Below are positions 1 through 8,884 of a stretch of 64,000 nt of DNA, piece after piece. The position numbers and the translations under genes were made by a program. The DNA is from Saprospiraceae bacterium. Lineage in GTDB: Bacteria > Bacteroidota > Bacteroidia > Chitinophagales > Saprospiraceae. The stretch spans positions 47,095 to 111,094 of the forward strand of contig JADJWN010000022.1 in NCBI GenBank assembly GCA_016716335.1. The letters run 5' to 3'. The notes under the pieces were generated by a model. It did no database searches, was not told the origin of the DNA, and worked only from the letters and a program-made list of their open reading frames with translations. The first letter of the stretch is position 1. Each line of letters opens with the position of its first letter.

Positions 1-62
1 ATCCTGACAGGGTAGAAAGTAAGGAGGAGTTATTGGCAAGAAAAGAAAGGCTGCATTTATAG
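1..62 (+). CDS. 3' end of an unidentified CDS (partial)
   Basis: A plus-strand frame is open from the window edge to a TAG at 60-62 and encodes a charged tail ending EELLARKERLHL. The composition looks like real protein, and it would run convergently into udk, leaving 16 bases between the stops. Only 19 residues are visible, so no family can be named and it could be a chance open frame. Confidence 0.35.
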   Translation, partial: PDRVESKEELLARKERLHL

Positions 63-78
63 GCAGAAATCAGAGAAC

Positions 79-738
79 TTACGGATTCATCAATTCGACG
101 GAGTGTATTTCCTTCAGTTTCTTTTCCAGATAAGCTATGACCATTTCCTTGCCGGTCTGATAAGATTTATTGTTATTGATCACAATATCCACCTTATTGA
201 AAAATGGCATGATATACGCTTCAAATGAAGGAAGTACATGATGCTCATATCTGTATAGCACATCCTCCAGCGGATAATTTCTCTCCACCCTGTCTCTTTT
301 GATACGGCGGATAATTTTTTGGGTATCGGTGGCATGGATCAGGATCTTGAGGTCCAGCAGTTCAAAAACCCGTTGATTCTGAAAAACGAAGAGACCTTCC
401 ACAATGATAATAGGTGCCGGTCTGAAGGTGAGCAGTTTTTCTTCTTTATGTTCATTGTTGAAAGTGTACTCCAGCCTCTCCACTATCATGCCGTTGGTCA
501 GCTTTACCAGATCGAAATAAAACTCATCCTGCTCAATGGAATCCGGGAGATCAAAATTTTTTATACCGTTTTCATCCTCTGCCTGCTTATCCCGGGGTTT
601 GTAGTAGTCATCCTGCGAAAGAAAACATACATCGGCTTCTCCGAAATACTGTTTCAGATCTTTGATAAATGATGTTTTCCCCGAACCACTACCTCCGGAA
701 ATACCGATGATGTAAGAATTCGAATTTTTCAGGCTCAT
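79..738 (-). CDS. udk: Uridine kinase
   Basis: Phosphorylates uridine and cytidine to UMP and CMP in the cytosolic pyrimidine salvage pathway. The 219-residue protein has a Walker A loop GGSGSGKT at residues 15-22, the SQDDYY segment typical of the uridine kinase/phosphoribulokinase family, the IIVEGLFVF strand and an RIKRD lid-like segment followed by R-x-Y. Length matches bacterial Udk (about 210). The start is ATG at 736-738. It is divergent from the nucleoside transporter that starts at 827, so uptake and phosphorylation of nucleosides share one intergenic region of about 90 bases, where their promoters must lie. Function is inferred from family motifs and is supported by that neighbour. 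Confidence 0.9.
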   Translation of the reverse strand: MSLKNSNSYIIGISGGSGSGKTSFIKDLKQYFGEADVCFLSQDDYYKPRDKQAEDENGIKNFDLPDSIEQDEFYFDLVKLTNGMIVERLEYTFNNEHKEEKLLTFRPAPIIIVEGLFVFQNQRVFELLDLKILIHATDTQKIIRRIKRDRVERNYPLEDVLYRYEHHVLPSFEAYIMPFFNKVDIVINNNKSYQTGKEMVIAYLEKKLKEIHSVELMNP

Positions 739-826
739 AAAATCAGATGAAATTGAATATTAATTCTATTTTTCGCACAAATTAAAGATAAAACAGCCAC
801 TTTTCTAAACATTTGATTTGAAAAAT

Positions 827-2122
827 ATGGACTTGCTTACCGGAATCCTGCATGGTGTCTTGGGAATGGTCACCCTGATATTGATAGCCTGGCTTTTCAG
901 CCATAACCGAAAAGCAATCAACTGGAAAACGGTGAGCATTGGTCTCGGAGCTCAGATCCTGCTGGCTGTCGGAGTATTAAAAATATCATTCGTCAAAGCC
1001 ATTTTCGAATTTACAGGCAGTCTATTTGTGCTTATACTGGATTTTACCAAGGCGGGCAGTGAGTTTTTGCTCGGCGGCATGATGAATGTGGAAAGTTTCG
1101 GATTTATATTTTTATTTCAGGTAATTCCTACCATCATATTCTTTTCAGCACTCACTTCATTGCTCTTTTATCTGGGAGTGATACAGATCGTGGTAAAAGG
1201 ATTTGCCATGGTATTTACCCGCTTGCTGGGTATTTCGGGAGCAGAAAGCTTATCGGTGGCCGGAAATATTTTCCTGGGACAGACCGAAGCTCCATTACTG
1301 ATCAAAGCATACTTGGAGCGGATGAACAAGTCGGAAATGCTGCTGGTCATGGTCGGGGGGATGGCCACAGTGGCAGGAGCTGTGCTGGCGGCCTATATCA
1401 GCTTTCTGGGTGGGGACGACCCTGTGCAGAGACTGGAGTTTGCCAAGCATCTGCTGGCAGCATCTGTCATGGCTGCTCCCGGGGCCATAGTGATATCCAA
1501 GATATTATACCCTCAGACTGAGCCTGTAAACACCAATGTGGAGGTATCATCAGACCGAATTGGCTCCAATATCCTGGATGCTATATCCAACGGTACTACC
1601 GAAGGTCTAAAACTGGCAGCCAATGTGGCGGCCATGCTGCTCGTCTTCATAGCATTCATAGCCATGATCAATCATATATTGGGTAAAGTGGGTGAATATA
1701 CCACTCTGAATGATTTTATTGCTGCCTACACTCCTTACACTAAGCTGTCGATAGAGACCATTCTGGGATTTATATTTTCACCTGTGATGTGGATAATCGG
1801 AGTAGCAGCAGAGGATATGATGCTGATGGGTCAGTTGCTGGGAATAAAACTGGCCGCCAGCGAATTTGTGGGTTATGTACAACTGGCAGACCTCAAAAAT
1901 ATGGAAAATGCGGTACACCTGAGCCAGCAAAAATCTATTATCATGGCAACCTACATGCTTTGCGGTTTTGCCAATTTTGCCAGTATAGGCATTCAAATCG
2001 GAGGTATTGGTTCGCTGGCTCCCGGACAAAGAAAAACACTTTCTGAATTTGGCATGAGAGCAGTATTGGGTGGTACTTTAGCATCCCTTCTTTCGGCCAC
2101 TATTGTAGGAGTATTGTATTGA
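827..2122 (+). CDS. NupC-family concentrative nucleoside transporter
   Basis: Inner-membrane importer of nucleosides coupled to an ion gradient (CNT family). The protein is about 431 residues and almost wholly hydrophobic. It has the gate-domain segment around GAESLSVAGNIFLGQTEAPLLIKAYL, whose GQTEAP motif is the CNT substrate-binding signature, and a later EFVGYVQL segment typical of the family's second hairpin region. I chose ATG at 827; an in-frame TTG at 818 would add three residues. It is divergent from udk, which fits a salvage role. Nothing in it looks broken. Confidence 0.9.
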   Translation: MDLLTGILHGVLGMVTLILIAWLFSHNRKAINWKTVSIGLGAQILLAVGVLKISFVKAIFEFTGSLFVLILDFTKAGSEFLLGGMMNVESFGFIFLFQVIPTIIFFSALTSLLFYLGVIQIVVKGFAMVFTRLLGISGAESLSVAGNIFLGQTEAPLLIKAYLERMNKSEMLLVMVGGMATVAGAVLAAYISFLGGDDPVQRLEFAKHLLAASVMAAPGAIVISKILYPQTEPVNTNVEVSSDRIGSNILDAISNGTTEGLKLAANVAAMLLVFIAFIAMINHILGKVGEYTTLNDFIAAYTPYTKLSIETILGFIFSPVMWIIGVAAEDMMLMGQLLGIKLAASEFVGYVQLADLKNMENAVHLSQQKSIIMATYMLCGFANFASIGIQIGGIGSLAPGQRKTLSEFGMRAVLGGTLASLLSATIVGVLY

Positions 2123-2223
2123 TAGGCCTATTTATCAGTGTAATCCATGTACTTGAGCATTAATCGCAGATAAGGCCCTGATTTTTAATAATGATTTTTT
2201 ATCACTATTAAGACCCATATATT

Positions 2224-3126
2224 TTGTACGCCGACCGTTTCAGCTATTTTCACAAAATGTCCTTTTTGGTAGGGTTGATTTTGTTTTGCGGAATTTCGGG
2301 AGTTTTGATGTTAAAACTTACAGGTACGCTTACCGGTCTGGAGCTGAATAGTGAGCAGGATCTGAAAGATTTACTGCAAAGCGGTGAGCATACTACCCTG
2401 CTTAAACTGATGATCGGTGCCAACCATATTTTGGTATTTATTCTGGCTCCTGCATTATACCTTATAGCATTGTATCCCGGCAGAATCCGAAAATTTCTGG
2501 GACTGACAGGTTATCCTTTTACACTCCTGCTTTTTTGTATCATTTTATTGTACATCAGCTACCCTGTCATGAGTTTTCTGGCTGAAATAATGGATAAGAT
2601 TGCATGGCCGGAATGGATGCATACAATGGATAAAAACAGTATGGAGCAGCTCGCAGGTGTATTGAAAATGGAAAATTATTTTGATCTTGCAGTAAATCTG
2701 ATAATAGTAGCCGTATTGCCCGGTGTAGGCGAGGAATTGCTTTTCCGGGGAATTGTTCAGAACGAAATGCTCAAAAGAACCGGAAAGCCTGTACTGAGTA
2801 TCCTTCTGACAGCCGCTATTTTCAGTGCATTTCATTTTCAGGTCAGTGGATTTTTTCCCAAATTTATTATCGGAAGTATCCTCGGATTTGCCTACTTTAT
2901 CGCAAAGGATATCCGTCTGCCCATGTTGCTGCATGCACTCAATAATGGCATGCCTACAATGGCTTATTTCATTGCAGGATCTGATTTCAGCAGTTTTGAA
3001 AATAGCGGAGAAGGCAAAATATCACCTTTAGCTGCACTTACATCCCTGGTATTAGGATTATTACTGACCTGGTACATACATTCAAAATATAAAAATCCCG
3101 GATATGCAGAAGAATCAGGTGCTTAG
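2224..3126 (+). CDS. CPBP family intramembrane glutamic endopeptidase
   Basis: Predicted membrane protease of the CPBP/Rce1 (former CAAX/Abi) family. Several hydrophobic helices surround the three family motifs: EELLFRG near residues 170-176, a histidine in SAFHFQ and a second histidine in LLHALNN. These supply the catalytic glutamates and histidines. Substrate is unknown; the family includes prenyl-protein proteases and immunity or processing proteins. The 300-residue frame opens with TTG; an in-frame ATG at 2257 (protein MSFLVGL) is an equally good start. It overlaps the cdsA start at 3104 by 23 bases, so CPBP, cdsA and psd probably form one transcript. Confidence 0.85.
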   Translation: MYADRFSYFHKMSFLVGLILFCGISGVLMLKLTGTLTGLELNSEQDLKDLLQSGEHTTLLKLMIGANHILVFILAPALYLIALYPGRIRKFLGLTGYPFTLLLFCIILLYISYPVMSFLAEIMDKIAWPEWMHTMDKNSMEQLAGVLKMENYFDLAVNLIIVAVLPGVGEELLFRGIVQNEMLKRTGKPVLSILLTAAIFSAFHFQVSGFFPKFIIGSILGFAYFIAKDIRLPMLLHALNNGMPTMAYFIAGSDFSSFENSGEGKISPLAALTSLVLGLLLTWYIHSKYKNPGYAEESGA

Positions 3127-3905
3127 ACAAAGAAGCATCACAGCAGTTTTTTTTGGGGTGGCAGTAATCTCATTGTTACTGCTTTCTCAGTGGACAGTGG
3201 CAGCTTTACTTTTTGTCATTGCATTGGGTGCCGCTCATGAGTATTTGACCATTACAAAGAATCCGGTCTCCAGACCGGCAGTACTGTTGGTATATGCTTT
3301 GATTTACTTTCTGATATTTTTTGCCTGCCGTGACAAAGCCGTTCTCTTATTCCTTTGTGCCTTCAACTGTGTTATGTTCATAGCAGCTGTAATACATCTC
3401 AAAACTCCCTTCATCCCACATGAAAGAGCCTCTGCGATCACTGGTCTGCTGTACACAGTACCTTCATCCGCAGTCTTCACCTCCTACCTGTTTCACCACA
3501 ATCATTCTGACCATCTCATACTCTTTCATATAATTCTGCTCATTTGGGCCAATGATTCCTTTGCCTATCTGACAGGGTCACGTATTGGTAAAAATAAATT
3601 ATGGCCTGCCATTTCACCCGGCAAGACCTGGGAAGGATTTATGGGTGGTGGAATTTTTACAGTAATCACAGCCATCATTATCTATAGCCTGACCGGAGAA
3701 TACAGCCTTTTTTTTCTGGATTATTGCCGCAATCATCATCTGGGTCATAGGAACTCTTGGAGACTTGTTTGAATCCTCGATCAAAAGACAGTTCGGTGTT
3801 AAGGATTCAGGCACAATTCTGCCCGGTCATGGAGGTATTCTGGACAGATTCGACAGTTTTATCTTTGTATTGCCATTTATATTATTTTTGCTGCTCAATT
3901 TTTGA
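3104..3905 (+). CDS. cdsA: Phosphatidate cytidylyltransferase (frameshifted)
   Basis: Makes CDP-diacylglycerol from phosphatidate and CTP at the membrane, the branch point of phospholipid synthesis. The first frame runs to 3772 and gives 222 residues ending in nonsense after GEYSLFF. The plus-one frame then continues with [19 protein letters not shown] and contains the whole CdsA signature: [10 protein letters not shown], then [11 protein letters not shown]. The break lies in a run of eight T at about 3709-3716. Removing one T gives 801 bases and 266 residues, the normal CdsA length. Because the gene is essential and the catalytic signature is intact downstream, I read this as a sequencing error. 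psd follows 21 bases later and uses a lipid downstream in the same pathway. Confidence 0.88.
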
Positions 3906-3926
3906 AACAGCAAAACGAACACACCC

Positions 3927-4580
3927 ATGACCATTCACAGAGAAGGATATATCACACTGAGCATCAGTTTTTTTGTACTGGCTCTCTTCAATTATCTACT
4001 GCAGACTTATTTACCGGGCCACACCCTTACCTTTGTATTTGCGGGGATATCTGTTGCTCTGTTTATTTTTTTGCTATCCTTTTTCCGCAAGCCCGACAGA
4101 ACCGTTGCCTCTCCTGATGAGGACAGCATTCTGTCCCCGTGTGACGGCAAAGTAGTGGTCATTGAAAAAGTGACAGAGAACGAATATCTGAAAGGTGAAT
4201 GTATGATGGTATCTGTTTTTATGTCACCTCTTAATGTGCATATCAACTGGTACCCGGTAAACGGAACTGTACTGTATGCCAAATACCATCCGGGTAAGTA
4301 CATGGCCGCATGGCACCCCAAGGCATCTACCGAAAATGAGCGAACCAGTATTGCCATAGGCTTCAGACACGGCACACTGCTGCTCAGACAGGTAGCCGGT
4401 GCATTGGCGAGAAGAATTGTATTCTATGCCAGACCTGAAATGCCTGCACGTCAGGGTCATGAACTGGGATTCATCAAATTCGGCTCAAGAGTGGACCTTT
4501 ATTTACCTTTGAATGCTCAGATTCAGGTCAGTCTCGACCAAAAAGTAACAGGCAACCGCACTGTAATTGCCCGCTTTTGA
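3927..4580 (+). CDS. psd: Phosphatidylserine decarboxylase proenzyme, short form
   Basis: Converts phosphatidylserine to phosphatidylethanolamine at the inner membrane using a self-generated pyruvoyl group. The 217-residue protein has two N-terminal membrane segments (about residues 10-50), the SPCDGKV motif near 70-76, the PLNVHINWYPVNG segment with the histidine of the catalytic triad near 105, and the self-cleavage site in GFIKFGSRVD at G186/S187. The GS cleavage site and short length mark the archaeal/Bacteroidota short form, not the LGST long form. It follows cdsA by 21 bases, consistent with co-transcription of phospholipid genes. It converges on the GH109-like gene with only 25 bases between the two stop codons. 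Confidence 0.92.
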   Translation: MTIHREGYITLSISFFVLALFNYLLQTYLPGHTLTFVFAGISVALFIFLLSFFRKPDRTVASPDEDSILSPCDGKVVVIEKVTENEYLKGECMMVSVFMSPLNVHINWYPVNGTVLYAKYHPGKYMAAWHPKASTENERTSIAIGFRHGTLLLRQVAGALARRIVFYARPEMPARQGHELGFIKFGSRVDLYLPLNAQIQVSLDQKVTGNRTVIARF

Positions 4581-4605
4581 TGCAATACTGAGAAAAATCA
4601 TTCTG

Positions 4606-5967
4606 TTAATATCTGTCGTCCAACGCAAAAACGGGTTTGCGGTTGATCCACCTGCCATCAGTAAAATCGGGAAATGACTGCACCGCACCACCCTGGGATA
4701 TTGACTGCTCAGACAGGCAGGTGATTACAGCCCACGATGCATGATCGTACACATCGAGAGGCATAGGCTCATTATTTTTCAGGGCTTCGACAAATGCATG
4801 CAGAACAAACCAGTCCATACCTCCGTGTCCGGCATCGGCGGCATCCTTTTCATATTTTCGCCATAATGGATGATCATAGGTCTTAAAATAGGCATCAGCA
4901 GGCTCCCACTTATGGGCAGGACTTCTGCCTTCAATATGTACAGACTTGTTGATATCCATCCAAAGCCCTTTCACTCCCTGTACCCTGAACCCCAGTGAAT
5001 AAGGACGAGGCAGACTGGTATCATGGGATAATACTATGGTCTCTCCCATCGCCGTCTGAATACTGGTAGTGACCACATCTCCCAGCCTGAACTGTATGGT
5101 CGCATTAGGGTGAGAGGCACCTCCCTGAGGATGATCCATAATATACTGATGAAGGCCTCTGGCTTTGGATGCCATGGATGTGAGGCTCACAAATCTGTTG
5201 CCCCGGTTATTATTGATAAAACTGCCGATCGGCCCAATACCATGCGTAGGATATAAATCCCCGTTGCGATATACGGAGTGCTGAGTGCGCCACCGTGCCT
5301 CGCTGTATCCTTTTTCACCAAACTCCACTCCTCCTCCGTAGTATTGCTTACCATCATTAAATTTTACCTCTCTGAGATCATGCTGATACCCTCCTTCGAG
5401 GTGCACCAATTCACCAAAAAGCCCCTGACGAACCATATTGAGTGCCGCCATTACATCGCGTCGGTAACACACATTCTCCATAATCATGAAGGGTGTACCC
5501 GTACTTTCCTGAGTTCTCACCATCTGCCAGCATTCCTCCACACTGGCTGCACCGGCTACTTCACAGCCTACCGCGATGCCCATCCGCATTGCATCCACAG
5601 ACATGGGTGTGTGCCATTCCCAGGGGGTGCAAATAAGCACTGCGTCGAGCTCTTTACTGTGCAACATTCTTCGATAATCATAATCTCCCCTGGTATATAG
5701 GGCAGGTTTTTTATGCCCTGCCTCCACAACCGCTTTTTCAGCCCTTGCCGCATGATTGGGATCAATATCACATACAGAAGTCACTGTAACATCCTTTCGG
5801 TATAGTGCCAGCTTCAGAGTCTCGTATCCTCTGGCACCTACCCCAATAATACCAAGGCGTATTTTATCTTTCATATTTTCAGAAGGAATATAACTGAATG
5901 CCTGATTCTGAATACCTATTGCTGCTCCTGCAAGGGTGGTATTGCGAAGGAAGTCTCTGCGATGCAT
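4606..5967 (-). CDS. Gfo/Idh/MocA-fold protein, probable GH109 glycosidase
   Basis: NAD-dependent Rossmann-fold protein of the Gfo/Idh/MocA superfamily, most like glycoside hydrolase family 109 (alpha-N-acetylgalactosaminidase), which uses bound NAD for a redox-assisted hydrolysis. The 453-residue protein starts with a Tat-type signal (RRDFLRNTTLAGAA), then the dinucleotide loop GIIGVGARG at about 39-47. It carries the GH109-like blocks CTPWEWHTPMSVDAM, GGYQHDLRE, RWRTQHSVYRNGDLYPTHG and GGMDWFVL. Those last blocks separate it from ordinary dehydrogenases. The Tat signal implies export already folded with cofactor. Substrate is inferred from family resemblance only; other sugar dehydrogenases share the fold. 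Confidence 0.82.
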   Translation of the reverse strand: MHRRDFLRNTTLAGAAIGIQNQAFSYIPSENMKDKIRLGIIGVGARGYETLKLALYRKDVTVTSVCDIDPNHAARAEKAVVEAGHKKPALYTRGDYDYRRMLHSKELDAVLICTPWEWHTPMSVDAMRMGIAVGCEVAGAASVEECWQMVRTQESTGTPFMIMENVCYRRDVMAALNMVRQGLFGELVHLEGGYQHDLREVKFNDGKQYYGGGVEFGEKGYSEARWRTQHSVYRNGDLYPTHGIGPIGSFINNNRGNRFVSLTSMASKARGLHQYIMDHPQGGASHPNATIQFRLGDVVTTSIQTAMGETIVLSHDTSLPRPYSLGFRVQGVKGLWMDINKSVHIEGRSPAHKWEPADAYFKTYDHPLWRKYEKDAADAGHGGMDWFVLHAFVEALKNNEPMPLDVYDHASWAVITCLSEQSISQGGAVQSFPDFTDGRWINRKPVFALDDRY

Positions 5968-6412
5968 GGATTGTCAAATTTATTTCAGGTAAAAATAACA
6001 AAAGATCGGAAGTTTTAAAAATACACTTATTTATGCGTACATAAGTATTCAGGGCATCAAACTGTAACATCGTATATCAGTAAAATGAATGGTCAGCAAG
6101 GACTGTGTATCCAGTTATCGAAAACATTCGCTCAACTTTTGATCCGTAGGTGTAAAATATTTGCAACATACGACGGTAATCCGAGAATTAAATAAAATAA
6201 CAACTCTCCATCTGGCACGAACCAATATATAGTTCATCTTCCTGCCTTAATCCGTAAACATCACGGACATTTACACCAAATCATGAAAATATCCCTGGAA
6301 GGATTGCTGCGTAGCTAAAATGCTGAATAAAATTTAATTTGAATTCATATTCATAACTAATTGATATTTGAAGAAAGCAATACTTTTGCTCTTAAAGGAA
6401 TCATCAATAGTC
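5968..6412. other. Intergenic region, no gene seen
   Basis: This gap lies between the divergent GH109-like gene and the sensor kinase. It is AT-rich, has stops in all frames and carries no repeat or RNA signature I recognise. It must hold the promoters of both flanking genes, but I found no convincing Bacteroidota -33/-7 pair. The stretch 6413-6449 probably belongs to the kinase gene (see that entry). Confidence 0.5.
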
Positions 6413-6449
6413 ATGAAAAAACCATAACGTTATATGTATTATCCTGATA

Positions 6450-8144
6450 ATGTCGGGGATAATCCACTCTGCCATACTGTGTGGACAAAGCGCATTGGTA
6501 AAAAAACTTGATAGCCTAAGCCATGAGGTAATGGAAAAAAATCCTGCACAGGCATTGAGCTTACTAATCGAATTGGAAAAACAGGTACAGAATCCGTATA
6601 TAGACTCCCTGGATTACAGGGTGAAAATGAAGAAGGCCAATGCATTGGAAAGAATGGACTTATTTGACCAGTCGCTTGATATCTGGTTTGCCTTATTGTC
6701 GAAATACAAAAAGAAAGAAGATGCAGCCAAAGTTGCAGTAATATCTGATGAGATCGGAGGTCATTTTTTTGCCACAGGGCAATATAATGAGGCTTTGGAT
6801 TTGTATTACAGCGCAAAGCAATTATGTATTGAAAAAAGAAATTTTGCAGACACGCTGAAATTGAATATGGAGATTGGATTGAATCTGGCAGGAACGGGTG
6901 ATTTTGAGCAAAGTATCAGGATTCTTGAGCATAACATTGAATCAGCTAAGAGATCGGGAAACAAAAAAGCATGGGTTCATGGCGTAGATAATCTCGCTAA
7001 TGTATATCATGAACTGGGCGAATATGAAAAAGCTTTAGAATATCAGCATGTCCTTCTGAATTCGGATGAAGCTAAAGTATCCGATTATCTGAAAATGGCT
7101 TTGTTTCAACATATCACAGAGCTGAATATAGAACTTGGAAGATACCAGACCGCACAAAAATATCTCGACTCCGCATTTCATTATGGATCTGTCATAAATT
7201 CCAAAGAATGGCTTTTTGATTTTCATAAAAACCAGTATCAGATTTACAAAGCTTCCGGCAGATATAAGGACGCTTTGGTACACCACGAAATGTTCCGGAC
7301 TTTGAAAGATTCCGTTTTCAATGTCGGATTTCAGAACAAGTTTACAGGTTTGTCATCGCTTTATGAGCTTGAACAAAAGCAAAATAAAATTGAGCTGCTA
7401 AATGCACAAAATGCATTAGCGACAGTCAGAATCGAAAGACTTACACTTGCAGTCATTATTATAATACTTTTGGCTGTTATTGTAAGTTTATGGTTGAGAT
7501 ACAGACATAAAAAACTGGATAAACTCAGACAGGAGCGATTCAGTCAGACACTGTTGCAGGCACAGGAAGATGAGCGTAAAAGAATTGCCAAAGAATTACA
7601 TGACAGTATTGGTCAGAATATTCTGTTTATAAAAAATAAAGTCAGAAAACTTTTTGAAGAATCTGAAACGGAACTTAGTTACTCCATAGATCAGACACTT
7701 GAAAATGTAAGAAATATATCTAAGGAGTTATACCCTGCGCATCTCGACAAATTAGGCCTTGAAAAATCCGTAGAGTTGCTCGCAAGGCAGGTCACTGAAG
7801 AATTTGGAATATTTGTAAGCAGTGATTTGACGGGTATTGACCAGACTGCTGATAAAGACTTAAAAATCAATATTTTCAGAATCATACAGGAATTCATTAA
7901 TAATTCTCTAAAACATGCTGGTGCGAGTGCTGTAAGAGTTACTTCGGAGTTTGGAGGTAAATATCTTCACATTCTGCTTCAGGATAACGGCGTAGGTTTT
8001 GACCTGGAGCAAGTAAGAAACAGGAACAATCCTTCAGTAGGTCTGTATAGTATAGAAGAAAGAGTAAAAATTTTCAAGGGTCGAATTGTTATGCAATCCT
8101 CACAGCATGAAGGTACACGATTTTCTATACAAATACCTTTATAA
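6450..8144 (+). CDS. TPR-containing sensor histidine kinase (NarL/HisKA_3 class)
   Basis: Sensor kinase that should phosphorylate the adjacent regulator. Residues of about 20-290 are helical TPR-like repeats predicted to be periplasmic. A membrane segment lies near 329-349 (LAVIIIILLAVIVSLW), a HisKA_3 phospho-acceptor box with ERKRIAKELHDSIGQN near 375-390, and a HATPase domain with FINNSLKHAG and DNGVGFD near 480-515. The ATG at 6450 gives no clean signal peptide. A better start may be ATG at 6413 (MKKTITLYVLS): adding one base in the A-run at 6416-6421 and one near 6441 joins it in frame to MSGIIHSAILCGQS, a plausible signal sequence. It ends 12 bases before the regulator, so they are one operon. 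Confidence 0.85.
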   Translation: MSGIIHSAILCGQSALVKKLDSLSHEVMEKNPAQALSLLIELEKQVQNPYIDSLDYRVKMKKANALERMDLFDQSLDIWFALLSKYKKKEDAAKVAVISDEIGGHFFATGQYNEALDLYYSAKQLCIEKRNFADTLKLNMEIGLNLAGTGDFEQSIRILEHNIESAKRSGNKKAWVHGVDNLANVYHELGEYEKALEYQHVLLNSDEAKVSDYLKMALFQHITELNIELGRYQTAQKYLDSAFHYGSVINSKEWLFDFHKNQYQIYKASGRYKDALVHHEMFRTLKDSVFNVGFQNKFTGLSSLYELEQKQNKIELLNAQNALATVRIERLTLAVIIIILLAVIVSLWLRYRHKKLDKLRQERFSQTLLQAQEDERKRIAKELHDSIGQNILFIKNKVRKLFEESETELSYSIDQTLENVRNISKELYPAHLDKLGLEKSVELLARQVTEEFGIFVSSDLTGIDQTADKDLKINIFRIIQEFINNSLKHAGASAVRVTSEFGGKYLHILLQDNGVGFDLEQVRNRNNPSVGLYSIEERVKIFKGRIVMQSSQHEGTRFSIQIPL

Positions 8145-8156
8145 ATCCAAAGATCA

Positions 8157-8787
8157 ATGAAAATACTGATAGCTGATGATCATCCTTTGTTTCGGCAGGG
8201 TATAAAGCAAGCGATAGACCTCATACCCGATACAAAAATTGTAGGACAGGCAGGCGATGGGATGGAAGCGTATCACTTCATTCTCTCAGCAGTGCCGGAT
8301 TTGGTGATACTGGATCTGGAAATGCCGATACTTAATGGTATAGAGTTATGTAAAAAAGTAAAACAAGATTTTTCGCAAATCAAAGTAATTATCCTTACGA
8401 TGCACAAGGAAAAACATTTTTTTGATGCTGCAATCCAGGCCGGGGCAAACGGATATATTTTAAAAGACAATGCGGTGGAGGATATTATTACCTGCATAAA
8501 AACAGTTTGGGCAGGCAGGAATTATATAAGTCCGGATATCACAAATTTTCTGACATGTAATACAACACAGGATAACGCTTACAAATTACTCAAGATACTC
8601 ACACCCACCGAAACCGTAATTTTAAAACTCATTTCGGAAGGAAAAACCACCGCTGAAATTGCGAAATTACTTTTTTCAAGCCCAAACACCGTAGAGAATC
8701 ACCGCTCTAACATATCCAAAAAACTGGGTCTGGAGCCGAAAAAATGCCTTACTTAAGTTTGCGCTTACAGTAAAATCTATCCTTTAA
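8157..8787 (+). CDS. NarL/FixJ-family response regulator (3' frameshift)
   Basis: DNA-binding response regulator, partner of the kinase 12 bases upstream. The receiver domain has the acidic pair in ADDHPLF, the phospho-acceptor aspartate in DLVILDLEMP and the conserved lysine in GYILKD. The C-terminal LuxR-type helix-turn-helix reads LTPTETVILKLISEGKTTAEIAKLL then SPNTVENHRSNISKKLGL. As written it stops at 8756 with an atypical tail (EPKKCLT). Removing one A from the six-A run at 8739-8744 gives KNALLKFALTVKSIL and a stop at 8785-8787, the usual last helix of this class, for 209 residues. I read the shift as a sequencing error. Confidence 0.87.
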
Positions 8788-8832
8788 AGGTTCTTAATAT
8801 CCCTCGAAACTGCAGATAGGGGTTACCCACTA

Positions 8833-8863
8833 TTTCAGGAAGATATAGCAGGTACTAATTTTG
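8833..8863 (+). promoter_or_regulatory. Candidate Bacteroidota sigma-A promoter
   Basis: TAATTTTG at 8856-8863 matches the Bacteroidota -7 consensus TAnnTTTG exactly. TTTC at 8833-8836, 19 bases upstream, is one mismatch from the -33 TTTG element. It lies 22 bases before the ATG at 8885. It would give the secreted-protein pair its own start site, separate from the two-component operon. This is a motif match only. Confidence 0.4.
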
Positions 8864-8884
8864 TTTCAAACAAATTAAGAAACA

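Noticed and set aside
3700..3725. Phase-variable contingency tract in cdsA
   Set aside because: The gene is essential for phospholipids, and similar one-base indels occur in many genes here, so error is the simpler account.
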